Origin: an uncultured Collinsella sp.
Lineage (GTDB): Bacteria > Actinomycetota > Coriobacteriia > Coriobacteriales > Coriobacteriaceae
Length of the DNA: 64,000 nucleotides
NCBI GenBank assembly: GCA_902482035.1
Contig: CABSYW010000003.1
Coordinates: forward strand, 11,337-75,336
Direction: 5' to 3'
This document shows positions 42,047-51,206 of this stretch, one piece after another (position 1 is the first letter of the stretch; each line of letters starts with the position of its first letter). The translations under genes were made by a program, and so were the position numbers. The notes below the pieces were generated by a model that saw only the letters and a program-made list of their open reading frames with translations, did no database searches and was not told where the DNA came from.

Positions 42047-42610
42047 ATGGTCCCATCGCAGCATTCCGTTCTAAAGGGTGCGTTTGAGTGGGTCGTGGTT
42101 GTCGCAATCGCACTGGTCGCTACCTTCTTGATTCGCTCGTTTGTGGTCGAACCCTTTGTGGTGCCTACCGGTTCCATGGAGTCCACAATCGAGATCGGAG
42201 ACCAGATCCTGGCGCAAAAGGTGAGCCTCGAGCTTGGGCAGCCCGTCAAACAGGGCGATATCGTGGTGTTCCACAACCCCGATGCCACGTCCGAGCATGA
42301 TGTGCTGGTAAAGCGCGTCATCGCCACGGCCGGTCAGACGGTCGATCTGCAGGACGGCAAGGTCGTCGTCGATGGCCAGGCGCTCGACGAGGACTATACG
42401 ACTGGCATGAGCTGGCCGCTTTCGGTCCAAGCCCCCGGCGCTCAGGTGAGCTATCCCTACACCGTCCCTGACGACTGTGTGTGGGTGATGGGCGACAACC
42501 GCGAGAACTCTGCTGACTCCCGCTACTTTGGCCCGGTCGACCGCTCCGACTTGATCGCCGTGGCGCTTGTGCGCTACTGGCCGCTCAACCGTATCGGCGC
42601 TATCGATTAA
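42047..42610 (+). CDS. lepB: Signal peptidase I
   Basis: A 187-residue membrane protease that removes signal peptides. It has one N-terminal membrane segment (WVVVVAIALVATFLIRSFV), the catalytic Ser in PTGSMESTIEIGDQILAQK, the catalytic Lys in DVLVKRVIATAGQTV, and the box E motif VMGDNRENSADSRYFG. The small size and single anchor are typical of Gram-positive enzymes. ATG 42047 has GAGGAG upstream, overlapping the trmD end; a longer in-frame extension inside trmD is not used. It ends the rpsP operon. Confidence 0.96.
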   Translation: MVPSQHSVLKGAFEWVVVVAIALVATFLIRSFVVEPFVVPTGSMESTIEIGDQILAQKVSLELGQPVKQGDIVVFHNPDATSEHDVLVKRVIATAGQTVDLQDGKVVVDGQALDEDYTTGMSWPLSVQAPGAQVSYPYTVPDDCVWVMGDNRENSADSRYFGPVDRSDLIAVALVRYWPLNRIGAID

Positions 42611-42669
42611 AAACCGCTATAGTACAGTACCTAACCGTGTAATCGTTTCGACGAGGGGATATTAGAGGC

Positions 42670-43581
42670 ATGAACGCTTCATCGCTTTCCTTCCAAGACA
42701 TCATCCTGCGCCTCCAGCAGTACTGGGGCGAGCAGGGCTGCGTCATTATGCAGCCCTATGACTCCGAGGTCGGTGCCGGTACCTTCCATACCGCGACCAC
42801 GCTGCGCTCGCTCGGTCCCGCCGAGTGGCGCACCTGCTATGCGCAGCCCTGCCGCCGTCCCGCCGACGGCCGCTACGGCGAGAACCCCAACCGCATGCAG
42901 CACTACTATCAGTTCCAGGTGCTCATAAAGCCCTCGCCGGTCAATGCCCAGGAGCTCTACCTGGGTTCGCTGGCCGCCATTGGCCTGGACCCCAATGACC
43001 ATGATGTCCGCTTTGTCGAGGACGACTGGGAGAGCCCGACGCTCGGCGCTTGGGGCCTTGGCTGGGAGGTCTGGCTTAATGGCATGGAGGTCACGCAGTT
43101 TACGTACTTCCAGCAGGTGGGCGGCATCGAGGTCGACCCCGTGCCCGTCGAGATCACCTATGGCCTGGAGCGCATCGCCATGTACGCCCAGGGCGTTAAC
43201 TCGGTCTACGACCTGGTGTGGAGCTATCTGCCCGACGGCACGCCCATGACCTACGGCGACGTGTTCCTGGAGAACGAGCGCGAGTTCAGCGCTTACAACT
43301 TTGAGGTTGCCAACGTCGAGATGATGCGTCAGAAGTTTGACGACTACGAGGCCGAGTGCCACTCCTGCCTGGAGCGCAAGCTGCCGCTGCCGGCATATGA
43401 CTGCGTCATGAAGTGCAGCCATGCCTTCAATCTGCTCGATGCCCGCGGTGCGCTGTCCGCAGTCGAGCGCGCCAACTACATCCTGCGCGTCCGCGCCGTC
43501 GCCAAGGCGTGCTGCGAGGCCTATATGGCCGAGGTCGCCGGAATCAACGAGAATGCCGATCAGGAAGGCGAGGTGGCGTAA
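42670..43581 (+). CDS. glyQ: Glycyl-tRNA synthetase alpha subunit
   Basis: The 303-residue catalytic subunit of the heterotetrameric glycyl-tRNA synthetase. LSFQDIILRLQQYWGEQGCVIMQPYDSEVGAGTFHTATTLRSLGP and YAQPCRRPADGRYGENPNRMQHYYQFQVL are canonical class II motifs; GLERIAMY is motif 3. ATG 42670 follows GAGGGG and a rather weak upstream TATAGT at 42618-42623. glyS follows after three bases. Confidence 0.97.
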   Translation: MNASSLSFQDIILRLQQYWGEQGCVIMQPYDSEVGAGTFHTATTLRSLGPAEWRTCYAQPCRRPADGRYGENPNRMQHYYQFQVLIKPSPVNAQELYLGSLAAIGLDPNDHDVRFVEDDWESPTLGAWGLGWEVWLNGMEVTQFTYFQQVGGIEVDPVPVEITYGLERIAMYAQGVNSVYDLVWSYLPDGTPMTYGDVFLENEREFSAYNFEVANVEMMRQKFDDYEAECHSCLERKLPLPAYDCVMKCSHAFNLLDARGALSAVERANYILRVRAVAKACCEAYMAEVAGINENADQEGEVA

Positions 43582-43584
43582 GCT

Positions 43585-45681
43585 ATGGCAGACGCTAAGG
43601 ATTTCCTGTTTGAGATCGGTACGGAGGAAATGCCCTCTGCACCGCTGAACAATGCCGTCAAGCAGCTTGGCACTATGATTACCAAGGGTCTCGACGAGGC
43701 CGGTTTGGCCCACGGCGAGGTCCGTGTGATTTCGAGCCCGCGTCGCCTGGCTGCACTCGTTGCCGACGTCGCTACCGCGACCGATGAGGTCCATGAGATC
43801 AAGCGCGGTCCCGCGGCAAACATTGCCTTTGATGCCGACGGCAACGCAACCAAGGCCGCCCAGGGCTTCGCCCGCAAGTGCGGTGTGGCTGCCGAGGACC
43901 TGGTCCGTCGCGAGGACACCGACGGCCGCGAGTACGTGTTCGCCGAGAAGAACATTCCCTCCGCACCGGCTACGCCGATTCTGACCGCTCTGTGCGAGAA
44001 GACCATCGCCGGTCTGCAGTGGCCTAACTACCGCTCCCAGCGCTGGGGCCACGAGCACGCCACGTTCGTGCGTCCGGTCCGTTGGATCTGCTGCCTTTTG
44101 GGCGAGGATGTTGTTCCCGTGTCGTTTGCCGACGTGACGAGTGGCAACACCACGCGTGGTCATCGCGTACTTGGCCCTGGTGACCATGTGGTTGCCAGCC
44201 CCGCCGTCTACGAGCAGGTGCTCGAGGACGCCGGCGTGCTTTCTGCCGAGCGTCGCCGTGAGGCCATTCTTGCCGGTATCGCCGAGGTCGAGGCCGCTCG
44301 CCCCGGCTGTCATGTCGACACGCCCAAGAAGGTCTTCGAGGAGGTCATTAACCTCTGCGAGTGGCCGACGGTGCTTGTCGGTACCTTCGACGAGGAGTTC
44401 CTCAAGGTCCCGCACGAGATCATCTGCGAGTCCATGCTCACCAACCAGCGCTACTTCCCGATCTATGACGGCGAGGGCAAGCTTACGCGTGAGTTCGTGG
44501 TCGTTTCCAACAGCAAGCCCGAGAATGCCGAGCGCGTGATCGACGGTAACGAGCGCGTCGTGCGCGCCCGTCTGGACGACGCCAAGTTCTTCTACGAGGA
44601 GGACCTGAAGATCTCCCTCGACGAGTTCCGTGAGCGCCTGGCCAAGGTTGCCTTCCAGGAGAAGCTCGGTAGCGTGCTCGCCAAGTCCGAGCGCATCGAG
44701 CAGCTCGCGCTCTCTATCGCCCGCGAGGCTCACCTGGGCGCCCATCTTGCCGCCGACGCTGCTCGCGCCGCGCACCTGTGCAAGGCTGACCTGGTGTCCA
44801 ACGCCGTCGTCGAGTTCACGAGCCAGCAGGGCGTGATGGGCGGTTATTACGCGACCGCGATGGGGGAGAACGACGAGGTCGCCCATGCTATTCGCGATCA
44901 CTATCGTCCTCGCTTTGCCGGTGACGAGCTGCCCGAGGGCACCGTTGGCTGCATTGTGGCCTGCGCCGACAAGCTCGATACCATCGCCGGTATCTTTTCC
45001 ATCGGCGAGCCCCCGACCGGCTCTTCGGACCCCTATGCGCTGCGTCGTGCCGCTATCGGCATCATCAACATCCTGCGCGACCGCCTGCCGATTGACCCCA
45101 CGTCGCTCATCGACTTCGCCCTCGAGCTCTACAGTGAGCAGGGCATTGAGTTCGACGCCGCCGAGGTCGCCCAGCAGGTTCGCGACTTCTTCCATGGCCG
45201 CCTGGTGAGCATGGCCCGTGACGAAAAGATCCCGGCCGATACCGTTGCCGCCGTCTCCGCGGTGCACATCATCGCTCCGTCCGTCTTCTTCGCCCGCTGC
45301 GCCGCCCTCGACGAGGCCCGCAAGAACGACGCTGAGACGTTCGATAACCTGGCTACCGCCTATGCCCGCGCCGCGCACATCTCCAAGCCCGAGCTGGGTG
45401 CGGAGTACGACCGCAGCCTGATGGGCGAGGTCGAGCTTGCGCTTGCCGACGCCTCCGAGGCCGCTCAGACCGCTGTTGATGCCGCCCTTGCCGCCGAGGA
45501 TTACCCGGCCGCATTTGCCGCCCTTGCAGCTCTGCGTGCCCCCATCGACCGTTTCTTCGACGAGGTTATGGTCATGGACAAGGACGAGCAGCTTCGCGAT
45601 AATCGCCTTAAGCTGCTCAACCGCTTCGAGGCCGTTTTCTCCGGCATCGCCAACATCGGTGAGCTTGCCCGCAAAAAGTAA
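43585..45681 (+). CDS. glyS: Glycyl-tRNA synthetase beta subunit
   Basis: The 698-residue tRNA-binding subunit, starting DFLFEIGTEEMPSAPLNNAVKQL, then SSPRRLAALVADV, KRGPA, FARKCGV, LLPRIIE-equivalent region, TNQRYFPIYD and a C-terminal anticodon-binding/HD-like region (EFTSQQGVMGGYYA, GSSDPYALRRAAIGIINIL, FFDEVMVM). Length is normal. It pairs with glyQ and forms the alpha2-beta2 enzyme. ATG 43585 is immediately downstream with AAGC spacing and probable coupling. Confidence 0.97.
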   Translation: MADAKDFLFEIGTEEMPSAPLNNAVKQLGTMITKGLDEAGLAHGEVRVISSPRRLAALVADVATATDEVHEIKRGPAANIAFDADGNATKAAQGFARKCGVAAEDLVRREDTDGREYVFAEKNIPSAPATPILTALCEKTIAGLQWPNYRSQRWGHEHATFVRPVRWICCLLGEDVVPVSFADVTSGNTTRGHRVLGPGDHVVASPAVYEQVLEDAGVLSAERRREAILAGIAEVEAARPGCHVDTPKKVFEEVINLCEWPTVLVGTFDEEFLKVPHEIICESMLTNQRYFPIYDGEGKLTREFVVVSNSKPENAERVIDGNERVVRARLDDAKFFYEEDLKISLDEFRERLAKVAFQEKLGSVLAKSERIEQLALSIAREAHLGAHLAADAARAAHLCKADLVSNAVVEFTSQQGVMGGYYATAMGENDEVAHAIRDHYRPRFAGDELPEGTVGCIVACADKLDTIAGIFSIGEPPTGSSDPYALRRAAIGIINILRDRLPIDPTSLIDFALELYSEQGIEFDAAEVAQQVRDFFHGRLVSMARDEKIPADTVAAVSAVHIIAPSVFFARCAALDEARKNDAETFDNLATAYARAAHISKPELGAEYDRSLMGEVELALADASEAAQTAVDAALAAEDYPAAFAALAALRAPIDRFFDEVMVMDKDEQLRDNRLKLLNRFEAVFSGIANIGELARKK

Positions 45682-45715
45682 GCCAGCCTGCGCGTAAGCG
45701 CAAAAGGAGCCCCGC

Positions 45716-46582
45716 ATGGATTGCCCGGTCGCCGTTCGTCCCACCGTTATCGTTATCTCCGACTCTCTCGGCGATACCGCTTGTGAGGTGGTGCTTGCGG
45801 CGTCCGGGCAATTTGATGAAGGGGCTTTTCGTCTCTTGCGCCTGCCCAAGGTGAACTCTGTGGAGCAGGTCAAGTCGTTTGTGGGTCCGCGTGTCGATGC
45901 GGACCATCGCGATATCGCCGTGTTCCATACCATTGTCGATCCGGCGCTTCGCGCCCGTGTGCTCGATTACCTGGGTATGTTGCATATTCGCTCGGTCGAC
46001 CTGATCGGTCCGACGCTCGCCGTGCTGTCGTCGCTTATCGGTGTGTCGCCCAAGGGCGTCGCGGGCGTGATTCACAGGACCGATGACCGCTATTTTCATC
46101 GTATCGAGGCCATGGAGTATTTCGTTGAGCACGATGATGGACGCGGCTGCGACGACCTTTCGGGGGCCGATATCGTGCTGCTGGGCGTATCGCGCACGTC
46201 CAAGACGCCGCTGTCGATGTATTTGGCCTATCAGGGTTATAAGGTTGCCAATGTTCCTTTGGCCCATGGCATGGAGCCGCCCAAGTCGATTTACGAGTTC
46301 GACCCGATGCGTTTGTTTGGCCTGATTTCGACCGTCGACGTTATTTCCGAGATTCGCGATAGCCGCTTGGGCGACGACTACACCCGTGCCGTCGCCGGCT
46401 CCTATGCCGAGCCCGAGAGCGTGCGCAGCGAGCTCGAGGAAGCTCGCGCCCTCATGAAGCGCCTGGGCTGCTTTGTGGTGCGTACCGACGGCAAAGCGAT
46501 CGAGGAGAGCGCCTCCGAGATCATTAGTCACTTGGAGGAAATCCAAGAAGCCCGTGCCCGCCGAGCCGCCCGTCGAGCCTAA
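45716..46582 (+). CDS. Pyruvate phosphate dikinase regulatory protein (kinase/pyrophosphorylase)
   Basis: A 288-residue DUF299-family regulator that both phosphorylates a threonine of pyruvate phosphate dikinase with ADP and removes that phosphate with phosphate. IVISDSLGDTACEVV starts the fold and the P-loop is GVSRTSKTPLSMYLAYQGYKVANVPL, with the LIGVSPKGVAGVIHRTDDRYFHRIEAMEYFVEHDDG segment. Its target ppdK lies next downstream, which supports PPDK rather than PEP synthase as substrate. ATG 45716 follows AAAGGAG. The gene is 34 bases after glyS. Confidence 0.95.
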   Translation: MDCPVAVRPTVIVISDSLGDTACEVVLAASGQFDEGAFRLLRLPKVNSVEQVKSFVGPRVDADHRDIAVFHTIVDPALRARVLDYLGMLHIRSVDLIGPTLAVLSSLIGVSPKGVAGVIHRTDDRYFHRIEAMEYFVEHDDGRGCDDLSGADIVLLGVSRTSKTPLSMYLAYQGYKVANVPLAHGMEPPKSIYEFDPMRLFGLISTVDVISEIRDSRLGDDYTRAVAGSYAEPESVRSELEEARALMKRLGCFVVRTDGKAIEESASEIISHLEEIQEARARRAARRA

Positions 46583-46661
46583 TATTAGTAGCATTTTGAT
46601 AAAGCGATTTAGCAAAAACATCGCATCTGACCTGCTTTTTTATTGTAGTGGTATCTTCATA

Positions 46662-46710
46662 AGGTAACCAACTTTACCTACCGTTTACCGCCAGTTTTAG
46701 CACGTTTACC
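46662..46710. promoter_or_regulatory. Phased TTTACC box array upstream of ppdK
   Basis: TTTACC occurs at 46673-46678, 46684-46689 and 46705-46710, start-to-start spacings of 11 and 21 bases, and an inverted copy (AGGTAA, 46662-46667) forms a palindrome with TTACCT at 46674-46679. The spacing places boxes on one face of the helix, as expected for an operator. Confidence 0.5.
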
Positions 46711-46832
46711 AAACCGCGTATCCTCTGCTCAAGCCCGTTCAAATCCGGCCGTATAGTTCCCTCACGGCCCGCATCCGGCGGGTCGATTCGTTACCACGGT
46801 CGTGCGCGTAAGCGCATGGAAGGGGAAGTATC

Positions 46833-49583
46833 GTGAGCGATTGCAAGAGGGTTTACCGTTTTGGAACCGACGCCCAGGGCACCTGTGTCACTGAGGGCGA
46901 CAAGTCCATGAACTTCGTGCTTGGCGGCAAGGGCGCAAACCTTGCCGAGATGAGCCGCATCGGCCTGCCGGTTCCCGGTGGCTTTACCATTACCTGCCAG
47001 ACTTGCGTCGAGTACTCCGGTGCCGGCAACGTCTGGCCCGAAGGCGCACTCGATGAGATCGTTGCCGCCGAGGCCGACCTCGAGGCCCGCTGTGGCAAGA
47101 AGCTCGGTGACGACAATGATCCGCTGCTCGTGTCGGTTCGCTCGGGCGCTCCATTTTCCATGCCCGGTATGATGGACACGGTCCTCAACTTGGGCCTCAA
47201 CGACGACTCCGTTCAGGGGCTCATCGCCCAGACGCAAAATCCGCGTTTTGCCTGGGATAGCTACCGCCGCTTTATCCAGATGTTCTCCAACGTCGTTATG
47301 GGTGTTGATGCCGACCTGTTCGAGAACGCCCTGACCCAGGCCCGCCTGGTCGCCGGTGTTCGCGTCGATTCCGAGCTTTCGGCCGAGGACCTTCAGGAGC
47401 TTGTCGAGACCTTCAAGGGCATCTTCTCTGATAACGTCGAGGCCGCCCTGTATCCCGAGCTCGAGGTCACCGGCGGCAAGCCCGTCTTCCCGCATGATCC
47501 GGAGCTCCAGTTGCGCCTTGCCATCCAGGCCGTCTTTGGCAGCTGGATGAACGAGCGCGCCTGCATCTACCGCAAACAGCACGGCATCTCCGACGAGCTC
47601 GGTACTGCCGTCAACGTCCAGGCTATGGCTTTTGGCAACAAGGGTGAGACCTCCGCGACCGGCGTCGCCTTTACGCGCAACCCGGCCGACGGCACTAAGG
47701 AGTTCTACGGCGACTTTCTGGTCAACGCCCAGGGCGAGGATGTCGTCGCCGGCATCCGCAATACCGAGCCCATCGCCGACCTCAAGACCACCCCGGGCCT
47801 CGAGTCCGCAGGTGAGGAGCTCGAGCGCGTGTTCCTGACGCTCGAGGATCACTATCGCGACATGTGCGACATCGAGTTCACCATCGAGCAGGGTAAGCTC
47901 TGGATGCTCCAGACTCGCGTGGGCAAGCGCACTGCCACCGCCGCCCTGCGCATCGCCATCGAAATGGTCGAGGAGGGCCTGATCACTCGCGAGGAGGCCG
48001 TGAGCCGCATCGATCCCGCGCAGCTCGACCAGCTTCTGCACCCGCAGTTTGACGCCTCCAAGAAGTACGAGGCGCTGGCCAGCGGTCTTAACGCCAGCCC
48101 CGGTGCCGCCGTGGGCGAGGTCGTGTTCTCGAGCGATGACGCCGTCGCGCGCGCCAACGAGGGTCACAAGGTCATTCTGGTTCGTTGGGAGACCAACCCC
48201 GATGACCTGAAGGGCATGGTCGCCGCCGAGGGCATCCTGACCAGCCACGGTGGCAAGACGAGCCATGCCGCCGTTATCGCCCGCGGCATGGGTACGCCCT
48301 GCGTCTGCGGCGTTGAACGCTTCCACATCGACGCCGCCGAGAAGGTCGTGCGCATCGAGGGCAGCGACCGCGTATTGCACGAGGGCGATGTCATCTCCAT
48401 CGACGGCACCCAGGGCATCGTCGTCGACGGCGCCGTCGATCTGGTTTCGGCCGAGCTTACCGGCGACCTGGACACTATCCTGTCCTGGGCCGACGAGATT
48501 CGCCTGGACGAGACCTGTGGTCATGCCAACCATGTGCGCGTCAACGCCGACAACCCCGAGGATGCTGCACTCGCACTCGAGTTTGGCGCCGAGGCTATTG
48601 GCCTGTGCCGCACCGAGCACATGTTCCTGGGTGACCGTAAGAACATCATCCAGAGCTTTATCCTGTCTGACGATGAGGCCGTGAAGCAGCAGGCCCTGTC
48701 CGACCTGCTTAAGGTTCAGACCGAGGACTTCCTGGCGATGTTTAAGACCATGTCTGGTCGCGATGTGGTCGTCCGCCTGCTCGATCCGCCGCTTCATGAG
48801 TTCCTGGATAATCCTCGCGAGCTCGAGGTCGCCATCACCAAGAAGGAAGCCGCTGGCGCCAGCGAGGAAGAGCTTGCCGTCCTGCGCACCCGCCTGCGTC
48901 GTATCGACGGCATGGTCGAGTCGAACCCCATGCTCGGCCTGCGCGGCGTGCGCCTGTCCGTCGTCTTTGGCGATCTGCCGCTTATGCAGGTCCGCGCCGT
49001 CGCCACGGCTGCTGCCCGCCTTATCAAGGAAGGCGTCGACCCGCGTCCCGAGATTATGGTTCCGCTCGTTTCCATCACGGCCGAGCATGTCCAGACCCGC
49101 GAGGTCATTGAGCGCGTGATCGCCGAGGTTTCCGCCGAAGAAGGCGTCGAGCTCAATATTCCTGTGGGCACGATGCTCGAGCTGCCGCGCGCCTGCATGG
49201 TCGCTGACGAGATCGCCCATCACGCAGACTTCTTCTGCTTTGGCACCAACGACCTCACCCAGACGACCTTCGGTTTCTCGCGTGACGACGCCGAGGCTAA
49301 GTTCATCCCGCTGTACATGCATAAGAAGATCTTGAAGGACAACCCCTTCGAGACCATCGACTTGGCGGTGCTGGAGCTCGTGCGCATGGCCGTCGAGAAA
49401 GGTCGTGCCACCAACCCCGACATGCACTTTGGCGTGTGCGGCGAGCACGGCGGCGACCCCAAATCCATTAAGGGCCTGTTCAACGTGGCCGACGTGGACT
49501 ACGTGTCCTGCTCGCCCTACCGCGTGCCCCTTGCACGCCTGGCTGCCGCTCAGGCCAAGCTCGAGGCCAAGCGTTCCGCCTAA
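46833..49583 (+). CDS. ppdK: Pyruvate, phosphate dikinase
   Basis: A 916-residue enzyme interconverting pyruvate, ATP and phosphate with PEP, AMP and pyrophosphate. The ATP-grasp domain begins LGGKGANLAEMSRIGLPVPGGFTIT and includes SVRSGAPFSMPGMMDTVLNLG. The swivelling domain has TSHGGKTSHAAVIARGMGTPCVCG, with the phospho-His and the Thr that the regulatory protein modifies. The PEP barrel has GLCRTEHMF, CFGTNDLTQTTFGFSRDDAEAKF, and the catalytic Cys in HFGVCGEHGGDP. GTG 46833 follows GGAAGGGGAAG. In an anaerobe it can run glycolytically to save ATP or gluconeogenically (inference). Confidence 0.97.
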   Translation: MSDCKRVYRFGTDAQGTCVTEGDKSMNFVLGGKGANLAEMSRIGLPVPGGFTITCQTCVEYSGAGNVWPEGALDEIVAAEADLEARCGKKLGDDNDPLLVSVRSGAPFSMPGMMDTVLNLGLNDDSVQGLIAQTQNPRFAWDSYRRFIQMFSNVVMGVDADLFENALTQARLVAGVRVDSELSAEDLQELVETFKGIFSDNVEAALYPELEVTGGKPVFPHDPELQLRLAIQAVFGSWMNERACIYRKQHGISDELGTAVNVQAMAFGNKGETSATGVAFTRNPADGTKEFYGDFLVNAQGEDVVAGIRNTEPIADLKTTPGLESAGEELERVFLTLEDHYRDMCDIEFTIEQGKLWMLQTRVGKRTATAALRIAIEMVEEGLITREEAVSRIDPAQLDQLLHPQFDASKKYEALASGLNASPGAAVGEVVFSSDDAVARANEGHKVILVRWETNPDDLKGMVAAEGILTSHGGKTSHAAVIARGMGTPCVCGVERFHIDAAEKVVRIEGSDRVLHEGDVISIDGTQGIVVDGAVDLVSAELTGDLDTILSWADEIRLDETCGHANHVRVNADNPEDAALALEFGAEAIGLCRTEHMFLGDRKNIIQSFILSDDEAVKQQALSDLLKVQTEDFLAMFKTMSGRDVVVRLLDPPLHEFLDNPRELEVAITKKEAAGASEEELAVLRTRLRRIDGMVESNPMLGLRGVRLSVVFGDLPLMQVRAVATAAARLIKEGVDPRPEIMVPLVSITAEHVQTREVIERVIAEVSAEEGVELNIPVGTMLELPRACMVADEIAHHADFFCFGTNDLTQTTFGFSRDDAEAKFIPLYMHKKILKDNPFETIDLAVLELVRMAVEKGRATNPDMHFGVCGEHGGDPKSIKGLFNVADVDYVSCSPYRVPLARLAAAQAKLEAKRSA

Positions 49584-49621
49584 CGTTTTGGGTTTAGACG
49601 CCTAGCGTAGCCCCCTTCATG

Positions 49622-49654
49622 CCGCCCGTCTCATTCGTGAGACGGGCGGTTATT
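49622..49654 (+). terminator. Terminator after ppdK
   Basis: A perfect 12-bp stem (49622-49633 with 49638-49649, loop TTCG) is followed by TTATT. Confidence 0.8.
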
Positions 49655-49696
49655 CATGTGCTGGTTTTGTCTTTTTGTCTGCGTAAAAAATTGTTC

Positions 49697-49724
49697 TTGC
49701 AGCAGAAACCCGCGCGTGTATACT
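49697..49724 (+). promoter_or_regulatory. Promoter of rplS
   Basis: TTGCAG (49697-49702), 16-base spacer, TATACT (49719-49724), about 70 bases before rplS. Confidence 0.6.
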
Positions 49725-49744
49725 CGAATACGTTTGTTCAACTA

Positions 49745-49769
49745 CGTGCCGGCCAAGGTGGTACGGCAC
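49745..49769 (+). promoter_or_regulatory. Hairpin in the rplS 5' leader
   Basis: GTGCCG and CGGCAC pair around an inner GCC/GGT stem with a bulged A in the short rplS leader. No T-run follows, so it is not a terminator; it could be an autogenous L19-type leader, which is inference. Confidence 0.45.
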
Positions 49770-49793
49770 CTCTAGAAGAGTAAGGAATTGCAC

Positions 49794-50135
49794 ATGGATT
49801 ACATCCGCGCAATCGAGCGTCAGCAGATCCGCGAGGACATTCCTCAGGTTCGCGTCGCCGACAACGTCAAGGTTCACTACCGCATTAAGGAAGGCGACCG
49901 CGAGCGCATCCAGGTCTTCCAGGGCGACGTCATCCGCATGGCCGGCGCCGGTGCCCGCGAGACCTTCACCGTCCGCAAGATGTCCTTCGGTGTCGGTGTT
50001 GAGCGTACCTTCCCGCTTCACAGCCCCAAGATCGCCAAGCTCGAGGTCGTTCGTCATGGTCGCGTCCGTCGCGCCAAGCTGTACTACCTCCGCGACAAGG
50101 TGGGCAAGGCTGCTCGCATCCCCGAGAAGCGCTAA
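49794..50135 (+). CDS. rplS: Ribosomal protein bL19
   Basis: A 113-residue protein at the subunit interface. RQQIREDIPQVRVADNVKVHYRIKEGDRERIQVFQGDVIRM and TFTVRKMSFGVGVERTFPLHSPKI, then RRAKLYYLRDKVGKAARI, are canonical, and the length is standard. ATG 49794 has AAGGA seven bases upstream; TTG 49788 is too close to it. It has its own promoter and terminator, so it is probably a single-gene unit rather than part of the rpsP-trmD operon where it is found in many bacteria. Confidence 0.97.
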   Translation: MDYIRAIERQQIREDIPQVRVADNVKVHYRIKEGDRERIQVFQGDVIRMAGAGARETFTVRKMSFGVGVERTFPLHSPKIAKLEVVRHGRVRRAKLYYLRDKVGKAARIPEKR

Positions 50136-50169
50136 GAAGATCGCAGCGTCTGTCCACTCGTTTGGACAC

Positions 50170-50199
50170 AAGGGCCACCTTCGGGTGGCCCTTCTTTTT
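50170..50199 (+). terminator. Terminator after rplS
   Basis: A perfect 10-bp stem (50170-50179 with 50184-50193, loop TTCG) is followed by CTTTTT. Confidence 0.9.
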
Positions 50200-50228
50200 A
50201 TCTGATTTGCATGCAAGGAGGGCCTGGT

Positions 50229-51017
50229 ATGGCCAATATGACGAGCTCGGTTTCGGCATCGCAGGTTGCCGGAGAGCTGGCGAGCGCAACGTTTGAGGAA
50301 ATCCCCGCCCTCGTGGAGCATTATCGCGAGGACCCGCGCCAGCAGGTGATCAAGGCTTGTGAACGCGCCCTCAAACGCCATTCCAAAGAGGTTGCCGAGC
50401 GCGAGCGCGTCAATGGCATGTACGAGCTTATGCATGAGCTTGGCGGCGATGGGGTGGTCGTTGGTGTCGACGAGGTGGGCCGTGGCTCGGTAGCGGGTCC
50501 CTTAACCGTGTGTGCCGTGTGCCTTCCCATGGAGCCGCGCGTCTGGGGCATCAACGATTCCAAAAAGCTCACGCCGGCGCGCCGCGAGCTGCTCTCTGTG
50601 AAGATTGCCGAGGTGGCGACGGCGATTGGTTTTTGCCATATCGCGCCTAAGGATATCGATGAGATGGGTATGGCCCGCGCCATCCGCGTTGCCGTCGCGG
50701 GCGCCGTGGCCGATACGGGACTTGAACCCGACTGCGTCCTCATGGACGGCAACCCCTTGGGCGCCGTTCCCAATGAGCGCGACGTGGTGAAGGGCGATGC
50801 CAAGATCGCCTGTATCGCCGCGGCATCCATCATGGCAAAGGTCACGCGTGACGAGATGATGGTCGAGTACGACGCCGAGTACCCCGAGTACCATCTGGCC
50901 GAATCGAAGGGCTATGCGAGCCCCGAGCACATCGAGGCCATTCGCAAACATGGACTTTGTCCGCTGCACCGCGTGAGCTTTTGCGGAAACTTTCTGCAGA
51001 CTGAGCGCCTTTTCTAG
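50229..51017 (+). CDS. rnhB: Ribonuclease HII
   Basis: RNase HII cuts RNA in RNA/DNA hybrids and at single ribonucleotides. The 262-residue protein has GVDEVGRGSVAGPLTVCAV with the catalytic Asp-Glu, INDSKKLTPARREL, DCVLMDGNPLG with another active-site Asp, KGDAKIACIAAASIMAKVTRDEMM and HGLCPLHRVSFC. An N-terminal helical extension of about 75 residues precedes the catalytic core, as in Gram-positive RNase HII proteins. ATG 50229 follows AAGGAGG by seven bases. Confidence 0.96.
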   Translation: MANMTSSVSASQVAGELASATFEEIPALVEHYREDPRQQVIKACERALKRHSKEVAERERVNGMYELMHELGGDGVVVGVDEVGRGSVAGPLTVCAVCLPMEPRVWGINDSKKLTPARRELLSVKIAEVATAIGFCHIAPKDIDEMGMARAIRVAVAGAVADTGLEPDCVLMDGNPLGAVPNERDVVKGDAKIACIAAASIMAKVTRDEMMVEYDAEYPEYHLAESKGYASPEHIEAIRKHGLCPLHRVSFCGNFLQTERLF

Positions 51018-51025
51018 GTCAATTG

Positions 51026-51045
51026 TGGAGACAGGGACCTCTGGG
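51026..51045. repeat. Degenerate REP-like element
   Basis: GGAGACAGGGACCTCTGGGG matches the core of the palindromic element at 10525-10544 (minus strand) at 16 of 20 positions by hand alignment. It lies between rnhB and its terminator-like hairpin. Confidence 0.45.
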
Positions 51046-51066
51046 GTTTTATAAACCTGCTGGTAG

Positions 51067-51108
51067 CGGGCCGTATGCAACAGCATTGCTGCGTACGGCC
51101 CGTTTTTT
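51067..51108 (+). terminator. Terminator after rnhB
   Basis: A 13-base stem with one G-T pair (51067-51079 with 51090-51102) is followed by TTTTTT. Confidence 0.85.
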
Positions 51109-51206
51109 GTTGGCATTTGGTCAGCTTTTGGTTTGCTTCCGGTACTTACCCGCATGAAAGGTGCCCTCATCATCGGGGCAATGCAGTGTGCGGGAAAGGA
51201 GATCCC

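Noticed and set aside
42679..45933. 1084-codon minus-strand frame opposite glyQ-glyS
   Set aside because: Antisense shadow produced by codon bias of the plus-strand genes.
46791..49448. 885-codon minus-strand frame opposite ppdK
   Set aside because: Antisense shadow; ppdK on the plus strand has full-length conserved motifs.
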